Both the position numbers and the translations under genes were made by a program. This document shows positions 60,505 through 64,000 of a DNA stretch of 64,000 nucleotides, piece after piece. Source of the DNA: Mobilicoccus caccae (GTDB lineage: Bacteria; Actinomycetota; Actinomycetes; Actinomycetales; Dermatophilaceae); the NCBI RefSeq assembly GCF_030161635.1, contig NZ_BSUO01000002.1:22150-86149 (forward strand), in the 5' to 3' direction. The notes beneath the pieces were generated by a model. The model had not been told where the DNA came from. It was given only the letters and a program-made list of their open reading frames with translations, and did no database searches. Position 1 is the stretch's first letter. Each line of letters starts with the position of its first letter.

Positions 60505-61191
60505 GTGCGGTTGACGAGTCGTGATGTTGAGTGGTTGGCGTGGATGTCTCGGTGGCGGGCGGTGACGGCGTATCAGGTTGTGGCGTGGTTTGATCCAGAT
60601 TCGGCGACGTTGGTGAAGCAGGTGGAGCGGTCGTGTCGTCGGTTTAGGGAGCTGGGCTTGGTGGAGTCGGCGAAGTTGCTGGGTGATCGGCCGATGACGC
60701 ATAGCGTGACCCGTGAGGGGTTGCGGGTCGTGGAGATTGAGCACGCGGGTCGACGGCCTGTGGTGGGGACGTTGCATCACGATCTGGCGGTGGTGGATTG
60801 TGCGACGTGGTTGCATCACCGACGTAGCATCGGGTCCTTTATGACGGAGGTCGAGATTCGCGCTATTGACCCGCCGCGTGCGGAGTTTCCTGAGTTCGCG
60901 TTGCGTGCAGCGCCGGGGGCAGGTCGCGCGATTCTTTATCCCGATCTGGTGACGGTGCATGAGCAGGGGTTGCTTGCGCATGAGGTGGAGTTGGCCCGCA
61001 AGGACCGGACTCGGGCTGTTGCTCTGATGGAGACATACGCTCTCAGCTCGCGGTATCTGCGGGTCGCGTACTACGGTGCGCCCGGCGTGCGCAAGGGTTT
61101 GGAGGAGGCCGCGGAGAAGGCGAACAAGGTCGTCGCGGGTAGTGGGCCGAAGGTGTTTGTGCGCGGGTGGGAATGGGAGGAAAGGCCTTGA
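60505..61191 (+). CDS. Replication-relaxation protein (copy 2 of 4941-5627)
   Basis: Identical 228-aa product, same GTG start behind GAGGAGG. Confidence 0.82.
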   Translation: MRLTSRDVEWLAWMSRWRAVTAYQVVAWFDPDSATLVKQVERSCRRFRELGLVESAKLLGDRPMTHSVTREGLRVVEIEHAGRRPVVGTLHHDLAVVDCATWLHHRRSIGSFMTEVEIRAIDPPRAEFPEFALRAAPGAGRAILYPDLVTVHEQGLLAHEVELARKDRTRAVALMETYALSSRYLRVAYYGAPGVRKGLEEAAEKANKVVAGSGPKVFVRGWEWEERP

Positions 61192-63430
61192 GGGAGGCGT
61201 CGGCAGTTGCCGGTCCCCGGGTGCCGTGGATTGGTGGTCCAGGTGCTCAGCGGCCCGTTTCCGAGGGCGAGGCGCTGGTTCGAGCGGCAGTGTGGGGAAT
61301 TGCTCTGCTGAATCCCGTCACTGCCGTTCTGACCTTTGTCGGGGTTTTGGTGGTTTCTCGTCAAGCCGTTATGGAGCGGGTGCGTGGATGGTGGGTGACG
61401 CTCGCGGGGCTGGTGTTGTTGCCGCTGCTGTTCGGTCTCGGGGCGGGTCGTATCTACGTTTCGCCGTGGCGGGAGATGGCGGCGGTTGTCGCTCGCGGTG
61501 GGCTGATGTTGCGTGATGGCGGGGCGGTTCGTGTTCTGGGTGGTCTGGTCCAGGAGCGGTGGTTGCTGTGGCTGTGGGGGCAAATCCCGCTTGGGATCGG
61601 CATGGCGCTGGTGATCTGCGGGCTGGTGCTGTCTCGGCGGCGTCGTTTCCGGCCGACGTGGAGGGTGCATCGTCCTGACTACTCGACGCATCTGACGGGG
61701 ACGAAGGCGGCGAAGGCGCACGAGCGGGCGAAGAAGATCGCGGCGTCGCCCCCTGCGTCCACCACTGACGCTGCGCGCGAGCAGGACGACGAGCAAGGCT
61801 CGTCGTCGCTCGTGGCTCGGTTGGCGGCGCGGGTGCGCCGCACCCAGGGCGCCTCGCGCCCTGGGGAGGCGGGGACGTGGACAGACAGCGCGGCTCTGTT
61901 CGGGATCGACGAGGCCGGGGAGCCGGTGCTGTGGCGCGGTTCATGGTTCCTCTCGCACGTCGTCGTGACCGGCCCTACCGGCCTGGGTAAGACGACGACG
62001 CTGCTGCGGTTGTTGTGGATCGCGTTGCTCGGTCTGCGAGGGGCTCGCATCGGGGTTGTCCTGATCGACCTCAAGGGGTCCAAGGCTTTCGCTCGGAGTG
62101 TGAAGTGGCTGGCCGCACTCGCCGATCGTCGCTGCGCCGTGGTGTCACTGTCGGGGCCGAGCGCGCACGTGAACCCGCTGCGGCACGGTTCCTCCCAAGA
62201 GGTCACTTCCCGGTTGATGGAAGCCCTGGCGACGATGAAAGACGGTGGATTCTCCGACCCCTACCACCGCTCGAACGGGCTGAATTGGTTGCGGATGAGT
62301 CTGCAAGCTTTGGACCAGCTCATCGAGCGCGGTCTCGCCCGCAAGGACGGCACGCAGTGGAAGCGGACCCTCGGGGACCTGCTGCTGCTCATGGAGGTGG
62401 AGGAGCTGGCGCGCATCCGTCCTCAGCTCGTCGACCCGGTGAAGGCCAAGGTCGGGAAGCGGGTCGCACGGGCCGCTAAGGACCGTGATTACAGGTCCTC
62501 TGTCGGCGGGATGATCGCCCGCATCGAGACTTTGGCCGAGAGCGAGGCGGGACGACTGAGCGTGGAGGACGAGCACACCGTCGACATTGACACCTTCGTG
62601 CGTGAGGCAGGGGTGCTGGTGTTCAGCCTGGACGCGCAGGTCGACGCCGATTCAGCTCGGGCGCTGTCCACGCTGGTCGTGAAAGACCTCACCCGCCTAT
62701 TCGCCCAGCTCGATGACGAGGAATGGCCGGACCGGACCGGGGGCGGACCCTGCTCATGCTGGATGAATTCGGCGCCATCGGCGGCGAGACGTTGCGTGAC
62801 TGCTTCGAGCGATCGCGCAGCGGAGGTGGCTGCACGATCCTGTCGGCGCAGACCGACGCAGCGTTCTCGGCCGTCAGCGACGAGTTCGCCGAGTCGGTCT
62901 GGGACAACGCGGGCATCCACATTCTGCACCGGCAGCGTGGAAGCGCCTCCGCACGCGCCGAGCACATCGGCACCGAGGCGAGCTGGCAGGAGACGATTCA
63001 GGTCACCGAGGACAGCGACATTTTCGGCTCGGTCGCACCCGGCACCGGCGTGGGCTCCCTACGGCGCGTCGAGGAGTTCATCGTCCACCCCAAGGAGCTG
63101 CGCAAGCTCGGCACCGGGCAAGTCATCCTGGTCGAGCCCGAGGGCGTGCACCGCGTGGCCGTGACGAAGATCGACGACCTGCCGGGCGAGGACTCACCCG
63201 AGGCACCCAGCGGGGAGAGCAACACCCCGGACGAGGACGCCCCGGACACGAGCGAGCAGGCAGCCCCGCAGGCGCCGAGTTTCGCGGAGCTGTTCGCCGC
63301 TCCCCCGCTGCAACCACGGGTCGAGGCACCCAAGGCATCCACCACTGCGCAGGCCAGTGAGGAGGAGTCGACCGGGGACGAGGACGAAGAATGGATCGAG
63401 ACGCCAGAAGGCGAACGCATCGTCTTCTGA
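61188..63430 (+). pseudogene. Coupling ATPase, copy 2, frameshifted by one missing G
   Basis: Same gene as 5624-7867, but the G run at 62739-62743 has 5 G where copy 1 has 6. The frame is lost just before the Walker B, giving one open piece to 63164 and another from 62723. Since both copies are the same locus, this is a sequencing error and not a real pseudogene. Confidence 0.85.
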
Positions 63431-64000
63431 GGACTCACCGCCGGCGCGTGGATGGGTTGCGGCCGTAGGGCTGCGTCGGGGCACGGCGGCAGCGTGGCCG
63501 TCTGGGCACCCAATGCACCCGCCTAACACCCCGACGCACAGCGTCGTTCTCGACGGTTGATCGCTGGTCAGTGAGAACGGCGTCGAGGTCGCTCCCGAAC
63601 CGCACCGTGCTAGGTGAGCACCGTGCGATCGGGGGCACGTTGGTCTGCCGAAGGTGCAGCAAGAGAGCCCATTCCCTCGGGCCGTACGCGACAAGGAGCG
63701 GGACGAGAGCACCCCTGGCGACTCACCGTCGCCGGCGGTTGGGGAAAAGCGGCTCAGGAGGAGGGAGGTGGGGCCTCGGGCTGAGGTTGTCGACCCCCCA
63801 GGGCTCACGGATCGCGGGGGTCGAGTCCCGAAACCGTGCCAGGGCAGGCAGAACCGCACGGCACGCGAGGAGAGAGGTTAAGGCGGCTCTAGCCCTCGGG
63901 GCGTCGTCTCGGGCTGATGCTCGCGACGGGGTGATGAGACGCCCAAGAATCTCGAGATTTCATCGAAACAAACACACCAAACCATTGCCCTATCTGCCTT
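63431..64000. other. Spacer and partial family A promoter (copy 2 of 7868-8437)
   Basis: Same non-coding region; the window ends inside family A promoter 1 (starts 63985). Confidence 0.5.

Larger units (their letters stand above)
55564..64000. repeat. Terminal direct repeat, copy 2
   Basis: Same sequence as 1-8437, cut off only by the window edge, so the true overlap may be longer. Genes in it are the same physical genes as those at the start. Confidence 0.95.

Noticed and set aside
1..64000. True 8.4-kb tandem duplication or transposition
   Set aside because: The copies differ only in homopolymer length and end at the contig start and window edge, as expected for an unresolved circle.

Overview
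The window is high-GC DNA from a Gram-positive actinobacterium, most likely Micrococcales. The evidence is the codon use, the TcpC/E/F/G/H-like transfer genes, a perfect actinobacterial LexA box, and paired ParA and ribbon-helix-helix (RHH) ParB-like genes. Bases 1-8437 recur at 55564-64000 with only three homopolymer-length differences. I read this as a circular plasmid of about 55.56 kb whose contig runs past its own start, so genes in the first 8.4 kb appear twice.

Layout once around the circle. (1) 48.7 kb, across the join, to 7.9 kb: a type IV secretion operon of SSB-like, TcpC-like, small membrane, TcpE-like, VirB4/TcpF-like ATPase, NTF2-like, TrbL/TcpH-like and NlpC/P60 wall hydrolase genes. 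It is followed by a winged-helix Rep candidate, a giant palindrome, a C-poor strand, a replication-relaxation protein and a coupling ATPase. (2) 8.4-16.2 kb: about a dozen small, mostly unrecognised genes, many Cys-rich. Most sit behind a near-identical promoter made of 9-bp direct repeats (family A), and the run ends in parA1/parB1. (3) 16.1-22.1 kb: a junction zone with IS3, ClpB-TniA and TniB remnants and a one-polypeptide restriction-modification enzyme. (4) 22.3-40.9 kb: a second plasmid body with ssb, parA2/parB2, an SOS-controlled gene, a TetR/SMR efflux operon, VbhA/Fic, a serine recombinase, remnants of a relaxase and a coupling protein, an AEP-type primase Rep, and an ArdC-like gene. 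Its genes use a different 9-bp repeat (family B). (5) 40.9-48.4 kb: a resolvase and a four-gene minus-strand operon for a membrane propeller, a secreted GH26-like hydrolase and a mucin-like secreted protein.

The main result is organisational. The molecule looks like a fusion of two plasmids. Each half has its own rep and par genes and its own dispersed 9-bp operator family at many promoters. A third family, a 16-bp palindrome of the form TGAC-N8-GTCA, is spread over the transfer half. I infer that each RHH partition protein controls a plasmid-wide regulon from these repeats, in the manner of the omega protein of pSM19035; this is untested.

About a dozen genes are broken by a single base missing in a run of four or five G or C. 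One such error differs between the two copies of the same locus, so these breaks are most likely sequencing errors and I annotate the genes across them.
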